64,000 nucleotides of DNA from Streptomyces curacoi (GTDB lineage Bacteria; Actinomycetota; Actinomycetes; Streptomycetales; Streptomycetaceae), in NCBI RefSeq assembly GCF_001513975.1, contig NZ_KQ947993.1, positions 248,001 through 312,000 of the forward strand, read 5' to 3'. Position numbers and translations under genes: made by a program. Positions 39,929-48,013 of this stretch are shown one piece after another. The notes beneath the pieces were generated by a model. It made no database searches. It was not told the origin of the DNA and worked only from the letters and a program-made list of their open reading frames with translations. The number at the start of each line of letters is the position of its first letter. The stretch's first letter is position 1.

Positions 39929-41446
39929 TCACCCCAGCGCAACCGGCTCCAGCAACCCCACCGGCCAGGTGTGCACCGGATCCCCGCGGTGCATCAGCTC
40001 GCGGTACCGCCGGGTCGTCGCCGCCAGCGCGGCCTCTCGGGTCAGCCCCGTCTCCAGTGCCCGGTGGAAGGTGGCCGCCTGCCAGGACGCCCCGTTCATC
40101 CGCCTGCGGCAGCGCTCCTCGATGACGCCCAGGTAGAGATCCCGGTCGGCGGGCTCGACGCCCCACGCGTCCAGGCCGGCCTCGGCGAGCGGCAGCAGTT
40201 CGTCGCGTACGAGGCTCACCGCGTCGATCTCCGTGGTCCCGCCGTACCGCCCGCGCCGCGGCCAGCGCAGCCGTGCGTCGATGCCGTGCTTGCACGCCGC
40301 GTCGAAGTTGGCCGCCGCCGCCTCGAAGGGCATCCGGGTCCACACGGGCCGCGACTCCTCGGCCAGGGCGCGGACGAGGCCGTAGTAGAAGGCCGCGTTG
40401 GCGATGACGTCCGTGATGGTCGGTCCGGCGGGCAGCACACGGTTCTCCACGCGCAGGTGCGGGACGCCGTCGGCGATGCCGTAGACCGGCCGGTTCCAGC
40501 GGTAGATGGTGCCGTTGTGCAGGACGAGCTCCGCGAGCGTCGGTGTGCCGCCGGCGTCGAGGACCTCCAGCGGGTCCTCGTCGTCGCAGATCGGCAGCAG
40601 GGCCGGGAAGTAGCGCAGGTTCTCCGCGAAGAGGTCGTACGCCGAGGAGACCCACCGCTCCCCGAACCAGGTGCGCGGCCGCACGCCCTGGGCCTGGAGC
40701 TCGGGCGGGCGGGTGTCGGTGGACTGCTGGAACAGCGGCGGACGCGACTCGCGCCACAGCTCGCGCCCGAAGAGGAAGGGCGAGTTGGCCCCTACGGCGA
40801 CCTGCGCGGCGGCGACGGCCTGGGCCGCGTTCCACACGTCGGCGAAGCGGGCGGGGGTGACCTGGAGGTGCAGTTGCACCGAGGTGCAGGCGGCCTCGGG
40901 GGCTATGGACTTCGAGGTGCACGTCAGCCGCTCCACGCCGTCGATGTCGAGCGTGAACTCCTCGCCGCGGGCGGCCACGATCTGATCGTTGAGGAGGGTG
41001 TAGCGGTCGACGGCGGAGAGGTTGGAGGAGACCAGGTCGTCCCGGTCCAGCGTCGGCAGAATGCCGATCATCACGATTCCCGCGTCGACCTCACCCGCTT
41101 TTCGGTCGGCATATGCCAGAGACGTACGGAGTTCCTCGGCGAGCTGATCGAAAACCCGCCCCTGCAATCGGTGTGGGGCTATGTTGACTTCCAGATTGAA
41201 CATGGCGAGTTCTGTTTGGAAATCACGACTCGCGATCCGCTCCAGTACCTGCGCATTCAACATCCTCGGCATGCCGTCGGCGCCGGTGAGATTCAATTCG
41301 ATCTCCAGCCCCATGAGGTTCTTGGGGCGATCGAACCGCTTCTCCTCCAGCAGCTTCTCCAGGCCCGTCAGACACCGCCGCAGCTTCTCGCGGTAGTGCT
41401 GGCGATCGGACAGATCGAACCGACCTGCCACGACCTTCTCCCCCAT
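39929..41446 (-). CDS. Glutamate-cysteine ligase-like protein (GCS2 family)
   Basis: 505 residues from ATG 41446 after GAGG. MGLEIELNLTGADGMPRMLNAQ is the substrate/ATP-binding strand, FNLEVNIAPHRL, TSVQLHLQVTP, VGANSPFLFG and HLRVENRVLPAGPT are further family blocks. It should form a gamma-glutamyl or similar carboxylate-amine bond using ATP. Actinomycetes make mycothiol rather than glutathione, so roles such as gamma-glutamylcysteine supply for ergothioneine are possible but no egt genes are adjacent. Confidence 0.87.
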   Translation of the reverse strand: MGEKVVAGRFDLSDRQHYREKLRRCLTGLEKLLEEKRFDRPKNLMGLEIELNLTGADGMPRMLNAQVLERIASRDFQTELAMFNLEVNIAPHRLQGRVFDQLAEELRTSLAYADRKAGEVDAGIVMIGILPTLDRDDLVSSNLSAVDRYTLLNDQIVAARGEEFTLDIDGVERLTCTSKSIAPEAACTSVQLHLQVTPARFADVWNAAQAVAAAQVAVGANSPFLFGRELWRESRPPLFQQSTDTRPPELQAQGVRPRTWFGERWVSSAYDLFAENLRYFPALLPICDDEDPLEVLDAGGTPTLAELVLHNGTIYRWNRPVYGIADGVPHLRVENRVLPAGPTITDVIANAAFYYGLVRALAEESRPVWTRMPFEAAAANFDAACKHGIDARLRWPRRGRYGGTTEIDAVSLVRDELLPLAEAGLDAWGVEPADRDLYLGVIEERCRRRMNGASWQAATFHRALETGLTREAALAATTRRYRELMHRGDPVHTWPVGLLEPVALG

Positions 41447-42042
41447 CGAAGCGTCCCTCCTCGGATGGGCGGACCCTGGGACCGCCCGGCGGACAGTACC
41501 GGGCGGGCCCGGATCCGGCCGCCGGCCTCCCGGGTCAGGTGGGATGATGCCCAGCGGAAGCGATCGATAACGTCCCGCGCGGACCCGGCACCCGCTACTC
41601 TGTCGCACGTGACCGGCGGCACATTCACCGGGCATGGCGCACGGCGCAGTTTCGGGCGGCTCACGAACTCGTGAAAAACGCCGACGAGAATTGGCCGACC
41701 GCACCCGGGGCATTTTTCGAGGTCATCGCCGTATGGCCGGTCGGGAACCGGGATGATTCCCGCATATCACCGACCGAATGAACCCTTGCCGGGTGCACCG
41801 AAATCGGCTAGATGAAACACCGTCTGAACACTCGTCGTATAAACTCCGCAATCAAGGCAGAGGGTTGGCGCCCACGGTCCCTGGACCTGCCGTCCACGCG
41901 ACGAACGGCAGGCCTCATCCATACCTTTCGCACCCAGACCCCGGCCCCCGCCTCTCTGACCTCGGTGAGCTGACAGCGCCGTCCGCCCCCACCCCACCCC
42001 GCCCTCGCGCCACCGTGCCTGTCGAATGAGAGGCGACCCACC
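41447..42042. other. Intergenic region, 596 bp, no gene supported
   Basis: The stretch is slightly lower in GC than its neighbours. It holds TCACGA-AC-TCGTGA (41661-41674), a perfect dyad, and an AT-rich TATAAA (41838-41843) that could be a -10 toward the gene at 42043, without a clear -35. Open frames are short, with poor codon bias. Confidence 0.5.
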
Positions 42043-42645
42043 ATGCCGCTGCATGTTCCCCCGGCTCCCGCGCCCGCCCTTCGCTCCGTTCTCACCGCGC
42101 TCGGCTCGCCCACCGCGGTCCGCGAGGCCCGAACCCCCTCTCTGCGTGCCGCCCAAGGGCCCGCCACACCCGAACTCCCGCTGCCCGTGCACGTCGTGGA
42201 CGAGATCACCCCGGCGGGCGTCTCCGCGACCCGGCTGGCCGGCTGGCGCTTTCTGATCCGCTGCGGCGATCGCGCGGTGGCCGCGGCCGAGACCCGGCTC
42301 ACCCCCGACGGCTGGGCCTTCTCGCACTTCTTCGAGGGCCCCTACATCGCCTCCACCGAGCGCGCGCTGCGCCAGGCCGAGACGATCAAGCAGCCCTACC
42401 AGCCGCGCCTGCTGTCGTTCCCCGGCCTCTACATGCTCACCCTCTGGCTGCACGGCGACTGCACCGCGGACGGCGCCACGGGCCACCCCGCCGCCACGGA
42501 CCTCCTCGTCCCGCTGGCCCCGGCCCCGCCCGGCATCGCTTCCCACCGGCCGCACCGGGCCGCCGAGCTGCTCCCGGTGCTCACCCTGCGCGCGACCCCG
42601 GCGCCACTGCCCCCGCTGCCTCCCCTGCTCGGCTCCCCCGCCTGA
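42043..42645 (+). CDS. Hypothetical actinobacterial protein, 200 aa
   Basis: ATG 42043 after GAGAGG. The central part looks folded: LPVHVVDEITPAGVSATRLAGWRFLIRCGDRAVAAAETRLTPDGWAFSHFFEGPYI and RLLSFPGLYMLTLWLHGD. The N- and C-terminal parts are Pro/Ala-rich. No signal peptide, no known motif. A strong terminator and the 20-bp repeat array follow. Confidence 0.78.
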   Translation: MPLHVPPAPAPALRSVLTALGSPTAVREARTPSLRAAQGPATPELPLPVHVVDEITPAGVSATRLAGWRFLIRCGDRAVAAAETRLTPDGWAFSHFFEGPYIASTERALRQAETIKQPYQPRLLSFPGLYMLTLWLHGDCTADGATGHPAATDLLVPLAPAPPGIASHRPHRAAELLPVLTLRATPAPLPPLPPLLGSPA

Positions 42646-42670
42646 CAGCGCACCGCGCGAGCGCACTGTC

Positions 42671-42704
42671 GTACCCCGCCGCCGAATTCCGGGTGGCGGG
42701 GTAC
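42671..42704 (+). terminator. Hairpin terminator after the 42043 gene
   Basis: GTACCCCGCC (42671-42680) and GGCGGGGTAC (42695-42704) form a perfect 10-bp stem with a 14-nt loop, 25 bp past the stop. Confidence 0.85.
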
Positions 42705-42760
42705 GCCGTTGCCCGGGGGTGGGATTAGGCTCGGGTCGGACAACGAGAAACGCATAGGCG

Positions 42761-42966
42761 CAAGCCTTGAAGCACTCATACGAGCCGTAAGCCACTCGTA
42801 CGAGCCGTAAAGCACTCGCCCAAGCCGCAAGGCACTCGCACAAGCCGCAAGACACTCGTGCGAGCCGTAAGCCACTCGTGCGAGCAAGAAAGCACTCACC
42901 TGAGCGCGCAAAGCGCAACCGCCGCGAAAGTGTCGCTCGCACGAGCGACATTACGCTCGGACGAGC
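42761..42966. repeat. Phased 20-bp tandem array of CTCG-NN-CGAG dyads
   Basis: Seven contiguous 20-bp units (42761-42900), consensus CRAGCCGYAAGSCACTCGYR. Each junction carries a CTCG-NN-CGAG dyad, at 42775, 42795, 42815, 42835, 42855, 42875 and 42895. One slot is empty, then two more dyads follow at 42936 and 42956; the former is the core of a perfect 20-bp dyad, TGTCGCTCG-CA-CGAGCGACA (42931-42950). Four of the seven junction dyads are perfect, including one changed on both sides (CTCA-CC-TGAG). The period is not a multiple of three, so it is not a coding repeat. The array lies between a terminator and the DUF5999 gene. Confidence 0.9.
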
Positions 42967-43238
42967 CCCCCGAGGCCCCGGCCCGTCCGGACTAGCCCCA
43001 TCCGACCACGTCGAACCACCCGAAGTGACAGTGGAGTTGGGATGAACCGTCCGCGCGGGTGGTGCGTCATCAACCTGTGAGAAGTGGTGCTGCGAAATCC
43101 CTGCGGATTGACGCTCGTGGGGCAACACTGGGTTCGACCGACTTATCACAACGGGGGGCGGCCATGAACGAGGCTTCACGCCGCGAGACAGACACGACAG
43201 CCATCTCACACATCACGACAGAGCGAAAGATCCCACCC

Positions 43239-43445
43239 ATGTGCCAGCATCAGCCACCGTGCCCCTCAGCCGACTCCGCCGACCGGGAATCCGCCCGTCA
43301 TGTGGCGCACCACCCGGAGCAGGGATGGAGCCTGCTGTGCAACGGCGTTCTGCTCTTCGAGGACACCGGTGAGCTCCTGCCGGACGGCCAGATCATCGCC
43401 CCGCACCGCCCGCTGGGCACCGGCAAGGTGATGACCGCCGCGTAG
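43239..43445 (+). CDS. DUF5999 family small protein
   Basis: 68 residues starting MCQHQPPCPSADSADRESARH, the usual start of this Streptomyces family. The body reads HHPEQGWSLLCNGVLLFEDTGELLPDG and ends APHRPLGTGKVMTAA. Three cysteines and two early histidines could bind a metal. An upstream in-frame ATG at 43164 exists but is not supported by the family. Function unknown; highly conserved in the genus as I recall. Confidence 0.87.
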   Translation: MCQHQPPCPSADSADRESARHVAHHPEQGWSLLCNGVLLFEDTGELLPDGQIIAPHRPLGTGKVMTAA

Positions 43446-43515
43446 CACCTGCCGGCGGATCACGCCGGACAGGCCGCACCACCGGGCGGGACGACGCACG
43501 CCCGGCGAACTTCCA

Positions 43516-43551
43516 GGGGCCGGTCGCAGACCCTGACTGCGGGCCGGCCCC
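43516..43551. terminator. Bidirectional terminator between DUF5999 and xylanase genes
   Basis: GGGGCCGG (43516-43523) and CCGGCCCC (43544-43551) enclose an inner CGCAG/CTGCG pair, giving a long hairpin with one bulge. Confidence 0.85.
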
Positions 43552-43605
43552 CATGTGTGTCCGGCGGTCACTCACCGTGGTTCACCGTGATGCGACCGCG
43601 ACGGA

Positions 43606-44676
43606 CTACCTCAGCGCGTCCCGTATCGCGAAGTAGGCCGACTTCGGCCGCAGCTCCTCGTCCCACGGCAGCGCCGCGCCCTCACCCGGGAAGAAGGCCG
43701 GGATCCAGGAGTACTTGTCGGTGTAGTCCCAGAGCGTGATGCCCACGCACCGGCGCACCGCGAGGCACGCCTCGGTCAGGTCCCGGTACCAGTCGGCCTG
43801 CTGGGCCAGCTTCTCCTCCGTGGCGGGCAGATACATCCGGATGTCGACCTCGGTGAGCGAGGTGTCGAGACCGAGCCGGGAGAAGCGGCGGAGGTTGTCC
43901 TCCAGGGTGGTCGGATAGCCGTACTGGAGCGCGAGATGCGCCTGGAGACCGATGCCGTCCAGCGGGACGCCCTGTGCCTTCAGCTCCTTGGCCAGCCGGT
44001 GGTAGGCGTCGCTCTTCGGGCCGATCACCTCGATGTTGTAGTCGTTGAGGTACAGCTTGACGCGTGGATCGGCCTGCCGGGCCCAGCGCAGGGCGTCGGC
44101 GATGTAGCCGGGGCCGAGCGTCTTGTAGAAGATCGTCTCGCGGTACGTGCCGTCCTCGTTGAAGGCCTCGTTGACGACGTCCCAGGCGAAGACCTTGCCC
44201 CGGTAGTGCCGTACCTCCGTCTGGATGTGCTTCTTCAGTACGGCCCGCAGCTCGGCCGGGGTCCACTCGCGCGAGGTGAGCCAGCCCGGCAGCTGGCTGT
44301 GCCAGACGAGGGTGTGGCCGCGCACCTTCTGGTGGTGGGCACGGGCGAGGTCGACGATCTCGTCGCCCTTGGAGAAGTCGAAGACGCCCTGCTGCGGCTC
44401 GGTGGCGTACCACTTCATGCCGTTGCCGGGAGTGATCTGGTCGAACTCGCTGCCGAGGAGCGCCTTGTACGGCTCGTCGACGAGTTCGGGATTGTCGGTG
44501 GCGCTGCCGAAGTAGCGGCCGTGGCGCTGGGCGAGGTCGGCGAGGGTGGGCTCCTTGCCGTGCCGCTCGTCCGCCTGGGCCGCGGGGCCCGTGGCGACGC
44601 CGGCCGCGACCAGCAGGGCGGCGAGGGCACCGGCGAGTCTGAGCCGGGTGCGGGAGCGGATGGTCGTGGTGTGCAT
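43606..44676 (-). CDS. Endo-1,4-beta-xylanase, GH10, secreted
   Basis: 356 residues from ATG 44676. A long basic signal peptide ends near AQA-D (about residue 36). The GH10 barrel has Glu170 as acid/base (AWDVVNEAFNED) and Glu276 as nucleophile (TSLTEVDIRM), plus RGHTLVWHSQLPGW. There is no carbohydrate-binding module. It cuts xylan to oligosaccharides for uptake. It is the last gene of an operon with the binding protein and both permeases, 56 bp after the second permease. Confidence 0.95.
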   Translation of the reverse strand: MHTTTIRSRTRLRLAGALAALLVAAGVATGPAAQADERHGKEPTLADLAQRHGRYFGSATDNPELVDEPYKALLGSEFDQITPGNGMKWYATEPQQGVFDFSKGDEIVDLARAHHQKVRGHTLVWHSQLPGWLTSREWTPAELRAVLKKHIQTEVRHYRGKVFAWDVVNEAFNEDGTYRETIFYKTLGPGYIADALRWARQADPRVKLYLNDYNIEVIGPKSDAYHRLAKELKAQGVPLDGIGLQAHLALQYGYPTTLEDNLRRFSRLGLDTSLTEVDIRMYLPATEEKLAQQADWYRDLTEACLAVRRCVGITLWDYTDKYSWIPAFFPGEGAALPWDEELRPKSAYFAIRDALR

Positions 44677-44732
44677 GGTGCGACTCCTCACGGTGGGTTG
44701 GTGTGGGTGAGCCGTACGTCCGCCTGCGCGCG

Positions 44733-45563
44733 TCACCCCTTGGTGGCGCCGGCGGTGAGGCCGCCGACGAGCTGGCGCTCGGCGACCGAGTAGAAGGCGA
44801 GGGCGGGGACCATGGCCAGGACGAGGTAGGCGAAGACGCGGGCGTACTGCGCGGAGTACTGGCCCTGGAACTGCTGGACGCCGATCGGGATGGTCCACCA
44901 GGTGTCCTCGGTGAACACCAGCAGCGGCAGGAAGAAGTTGTTCCAGCTGGTGACGACCGCGAGGACCGAGACGGTGCCGAGCGCGGGCCGTGCCATCGGC
45001 AGCAGCACCCGCCAGAAGAACCCGAAGGAGCTGCAGCCGTCGAGCGTGGCCGCCTCCTCCAACTCCCCGGGGATCTCCCGGAAGAAGCCGCGCAGGATGA
45101 TGATCGTCATCGGCAGCCCGAAGGCGGCCTGCGGCAGGATCACGCCGAGCGGGTTGTCCAGCAGGCCCATGGAGCGCAGCAGCAGGAACAGCGGCAGGGC
45201 CGCCACCGCGAAGGGGAACATCAGCCCCATCGTGAACAGCGTGAACAGCACCTCCCGCCCGCGGAAGGCGAACCGGGCGAAGGAGAACGCGGACAGTGCG
45301 GCGACCGCTACCACGAGGACGGTCGTGCCCACCGCGATCAGCGTGCTGTTGCCGACCAGCCGCCAGAAGGCGCCCGAGCCCAGGATGTCGGTGTAGTTGG
45401 AGGTCACCCAGGAGTCGGGCAGGCCGACGGGGTTGCGGGAGAGTTCGTCGGTCGACTTGAAGCCGGAGAGAACGGCGTACAGCAGCGGTACGGCCATCAC
45501 GGCGCCGACCACGACTAGGATCGCGTGCAGGGGCAGGTGCCGCCTGCCGGAGCTGGTCCTCAC
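44733..45563 (-). CDS. Carbohydrate ABC transporter permease (MalG type)
   Basis: 276 residues from GTG 45563, overlapping the previous stop by 4 bp (GTGA). Six membrane helices; the EAA loop is EIPGELEEAATLDGCSSFGFFWRVLLPMARPAL. It pairs with the MalF-type permease upstream to import xylo-oligosaccharides. No ATPase is encoded; in Streptomyces the shared MsiK ATPase usually serves such systems. Confidence 0.93.
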   Translation of the reverse strand: MRTSSGRRHLPLHAILVVVGAVMAVPLLYAVLSGFKSTDELSRNPVGLPDSWVTSNYTDILGSGAFWRLVGNSTLIAVGTTVLVVAVAALSAFSFARFAFRGREVLFTLFTMGLMFPFAVAALPLFLLLRSMGLLDNPLGVILPQAAFGLPMTIIILRGFFREIPGELEEAATLDGCSSFGFFWRVLLPMARPALGTVSVLAVVTSWNNFFLPLLVFTEDTWWTIPIGVQQFQGQYSAQYARVFAYLVLAMVPALAFYSVAERQLVGGLTAGATKG

Positions 45564-46558
45564 TTGCCGTCCCCCCTCATCGTCGTGGTGGCCCCTTGGA
45601 GGTCGCGGCGGAGCACGAACCGCTGGTAGGCGAGGGCGAAGACGAGGCTGATGCCGAACATGACCACGCTGATCGCGCTGGCGTAGCCGACCTGGTAGCG
45701 CTTGAAGCCGTACTGGAACATGGTCACGGCCATGGTCTCCGAGTGGTGGTCGGGGCCGCCCGCGGTGGTCACCCAGACCAGGTCGAACAGCTGGATCGAC
45801 CCGATGACGGACAGGAACACGCTGATCCTGAGGGTGGGCGCGAGCAGCGGCAGGGTGACGCTGCGGAACCGCTGCCAGGCGTTCGCGCCGTCGATCAGCG
45901 CCGCCTCGGTCAACTCCCTGGGGATCGACTGGAGTCCGGCGAGGTAGAGCATCATGTGGAAACCGAAGTACTTCCACGTCATGACCAGGAACAGGGTGGC
46001 CATGACCATGGAGGGCTCGGCGAACCACTCCCCGCCGAGGCCTTCGAGGCCGATACGGCCCAGGATCTGGTCGGCGAGCCCGTCGTCCGGGGCGAAGATC
46101 ATGCCGAACAGGACGCCGGTGATCGCCTCGGACAGGATGTACGGCCCGAAGAACAGCATCCGGTAGAAGGCCCGGCCGCGCAGCTTCTGGTTGAGCAGCA
46201 CGGCCATGGCGAGGGCGAACGGCAGCTGGACGGCGAGCGACAGCACCACCAGCACCAGACAGCGCCACAGATCGCCGAGGAAGACGGGGTCGTCGAAGAG
46301 CCGGGTGAAGTTGTCGGCGCCGATGTAGTCGGAGGGCATGCCGAAGCCGCCCCAGCGGAAGAAGGCGGCGTACAGCGCGAACAGGATCGGCAGCAGTACC
46401 AGTACGCCGAACAGCACGAGGGCCGGTATCTGGAACCCGAGCGCGGTGAGCCAGTGCAGCGCGCGCCGCCGGGCCCGCCCCCGGCCCGCTCCGGGAGCGG
46501 CGGGCGAGGGGGTGAGGCCGGGCCCGGTCCGCTTGTCCGGCAGGAACGTGGAGGTCAT
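45560..46558 (-). CDS. Carbohydrate ABC transporter permease (MalF type)
   Basis: 332 residues. The first helix follows a basic Pro/Gly-rich N-terminus, with LTALGFQIPALVLFGVLVLLPILFALYAAFF. The EAA motif is SIPRELTEAALIDGANAWQRFRSVTLPLLAPTL. It starts 6 bp after the binding-protein stop and is coupled to the MalG-type gene. With the GH10 gene in the operon the solute is probably xylo-oligosaccharide. Confidence 0.93.
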   Translation of the reverse strand: MTSTFLPDKRTGPGLTPSPAAPGAGRGRARRRALHWLTALGFQIPALVLFGVLVLLPILFALYAAFFRWGGFGMPSDYIGADNFTRLFDDPVFLGDLWRCLVLVVLSLAVQLPFALAMAVLLNQKLRGRAFYRMLFFGPYILSEAITGVLFGMIFAPDDGLADQILGRIGLEGLGGEWFAEPSMVMATLFLVMTWKYFGFHMMLYLAGLQSIPRELTEAALIDGANAWQRFRSVTLPLLAPTLRISVFLSVIGSIQLFDLVWVTTAGGPDHHSETMAVTMFQYGFKRYQVGYASAISVVMFGISLVFALAYQRFVLRRDLQGATTTMRGDGK

Positions 46559-46564
46559 CGCCGG

Positions 46565-47860
46565 CTACTGCTCTTCCTTGGCGGTCCTGGTGATCGACTG
46601 GGCGACCTGGGCGGGGGACTTGGACCCGGCGATGAGCGCGGCCACGCTGTCGTTGACCTCCTGGCCGACGGCGGGCGCGTACGCCTGGTCGAGATAGAGC
46701 TGGAAGCCGGTGGCGGCCTTCAACTGGGCCTGTACGGCCTTGATGTTGGGGTCCTTGATGGCGCTCTCGGCCGCCGGGAGGACGGGGAGGATGCCGGTCT
46801 TCTCGACCAGTTCCCTGTCGGTGGCCTCCGAGGCGAAGAACTTCAGGAAGTCGACGGCGGCCTGCGGAGCCCCGCTGCGCAGGGCGTGCCCGCCGCCCCC
46901 GCCGAACACCTCGGTGATCGCGCCCTTGCCGCCCTCGACGGCGGGGAACGGGAAGAAGCCGAGGTCGTCGCCGAGGCCCTTGCCGGAGTCCGCCTGCACG
47001 ACAGGCGCCCACTGGCCCATGAGCTCCATCGCCGCCTTGCCGTTGCCGACCGTCGCGGCCTGGCCGGTGGGGCTGGAGTAGGCGGCGCCGAGGAAGCCCT
47101 TCTGGAAGGGCTGGAGGTCGACGAGTTCCTGGAGGTGCTGCCCGGCCTGGACGAAGGCGTCGCCGGTGAAGTCCTTGTCGTCGTAGGCCTTCTGGAGGGC
47201 GGAGGCGCCCGCGGTGCGCATCGCGAGGTAGGCCCAGTAGTACATGCCGGGCCACTTCTCCTTGCCGGCGAGGGCGAGCGGGGTAGTGCCCTTGGCCTTC
47301 AGCTCGCGTACGGCGTCCAGGAAGCCGTCCCAGGTGGTGGGCGGCTCGCTGATCCCCGCGTCCTTGAAGAGCGCCTTGTTGTACCAGAAGCCGATCATGC
47401 CGATGTCGAACGGGATGCCGTACAGCTTCTCGTCGAGGAGATACGGCTCCTTCGCGACCGGCAGCAGAGCGTCGGCGAAATCTTTCGTCCGGTCGGTGAG
47501 GTCCTCGACAAGCCCGGCGTCGACCTGCTGTCTGAGGACGCCGCCGCCCCAGGTGTGGAAGATGTCGGGCAGTTTTCCGGAGGCGGTGAGCGCCGTCATC
47601 TTCGATTTGTAGGCGTCGTTCTCCAACTGGACGATCTTTATCTTCACCTTGGGGTTCTGGGCCTCGAACTTCTTGGCCAGGGCTGCCCAGACGCCCCTCG
47701 TCGGCTCGGTGGTGGAGATGTTCCACCACTCGACGGTGGTCGTCCCGTCCGACGACCCTCCGGCCGAGTCGCCGCCGCATCCGCTCAGTGCCGTGATGCC
47801 CGCACCGGCCGCGGCGGAGGCCGCCAGGAAGCCGCGGCGGGACAGTCCCGGGTCGCCCAT
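46565..47860 (-). CDS. Extracellular sugar-binding lipoprotein (SBP_bac_1), xylo-oligosaccharide type
   Basis: 431 residues from ATG 47860, six nt after AAGGAG; an adjacent ATG at 47863 is less well spaced. SRRGFLAASAAAGAGITALSGC combines a twin-arginine motif with a lipobox. The family 1 fold shows VEWWNISTTEPTRGVWAALAKKFEAQNPKVKIK and DIFHTWGGG. It captures sugars for the two permeases downstream. The CCGAAAGTTTCGG operator lies 49 bp upstream and should control the whole operon. Confidence 0.93.
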   Translation of the reverse strand: MGDPGLSRRGFLAASAAAGAGITALSGCGGDSAGGSSDGTTTVEWWNISTTEPTRGVWAALAKKFEAQNPKVKIKIVQLENDAYKSKMTALTASGKLPDIFHTWGGGVLRQQVDAGLVEDLTDRTKDFADALLPVAKEPYLLDEKLYGIPFDIGMIGFWYNKALFKDAGISEPPTTWDGFLDAVRELKAKGTTPLALAGKEKWPGMYYWAYLAMRTAGASALQKAYDDKDFTGDAFVQAGQHLQELVDLQPFQKGFLGAAYSSPTGQAATVGNGKAAMELMGQWAPVVQADSGKGLGDDLGFFPFPAVEGGKGAITEVFGGGGGHALRSGAPQAAVDFLKFFASEATDRELVEKTGILPVLPAAESAIKDPNIKAVQAQLKAATGFQLYLDQAYAPAVGQEVNDSVAALIAGSKSPAQVAQSITRTAKEEQ

Positions 47861-47908
47861 CATGCGCTCCTTGGGTACGGGACGGCCCGTCCATGGCCGT
47901 CCGCTTGA

Positions 47909-47921
47909 CCGAAAGTTTCGG
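47909..47921. promoter_or_regulatory. Xylan-regulon operator upstream of the transport operon
   Basis: CCGAAAGTTTCGG is a perfect 13-bp palindrome. From memory, xylan-utilisation operators in Streptomyces share a CGAA-N-TTCG core (BxlR-type). A weaker copy, AGAAAGCTTCG, lies at 47931-47941. Confidence 0.75.
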
Positions 47922-48013
47922 TGAGGATTCAGAAAGCTTCGTTGCTGCCGCACCCTAGAGACAGCTGCCAAACGGTGGCAACCCCTTGTACGCGGTGAAT
48001 CTGCCGCCGGCTC

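Noticed and set aside
42761..42966. CRISPR array
   Set aside because: Units are contiguous 20-bp direct repeats with no unique spacers, and no cas genes are nearby.
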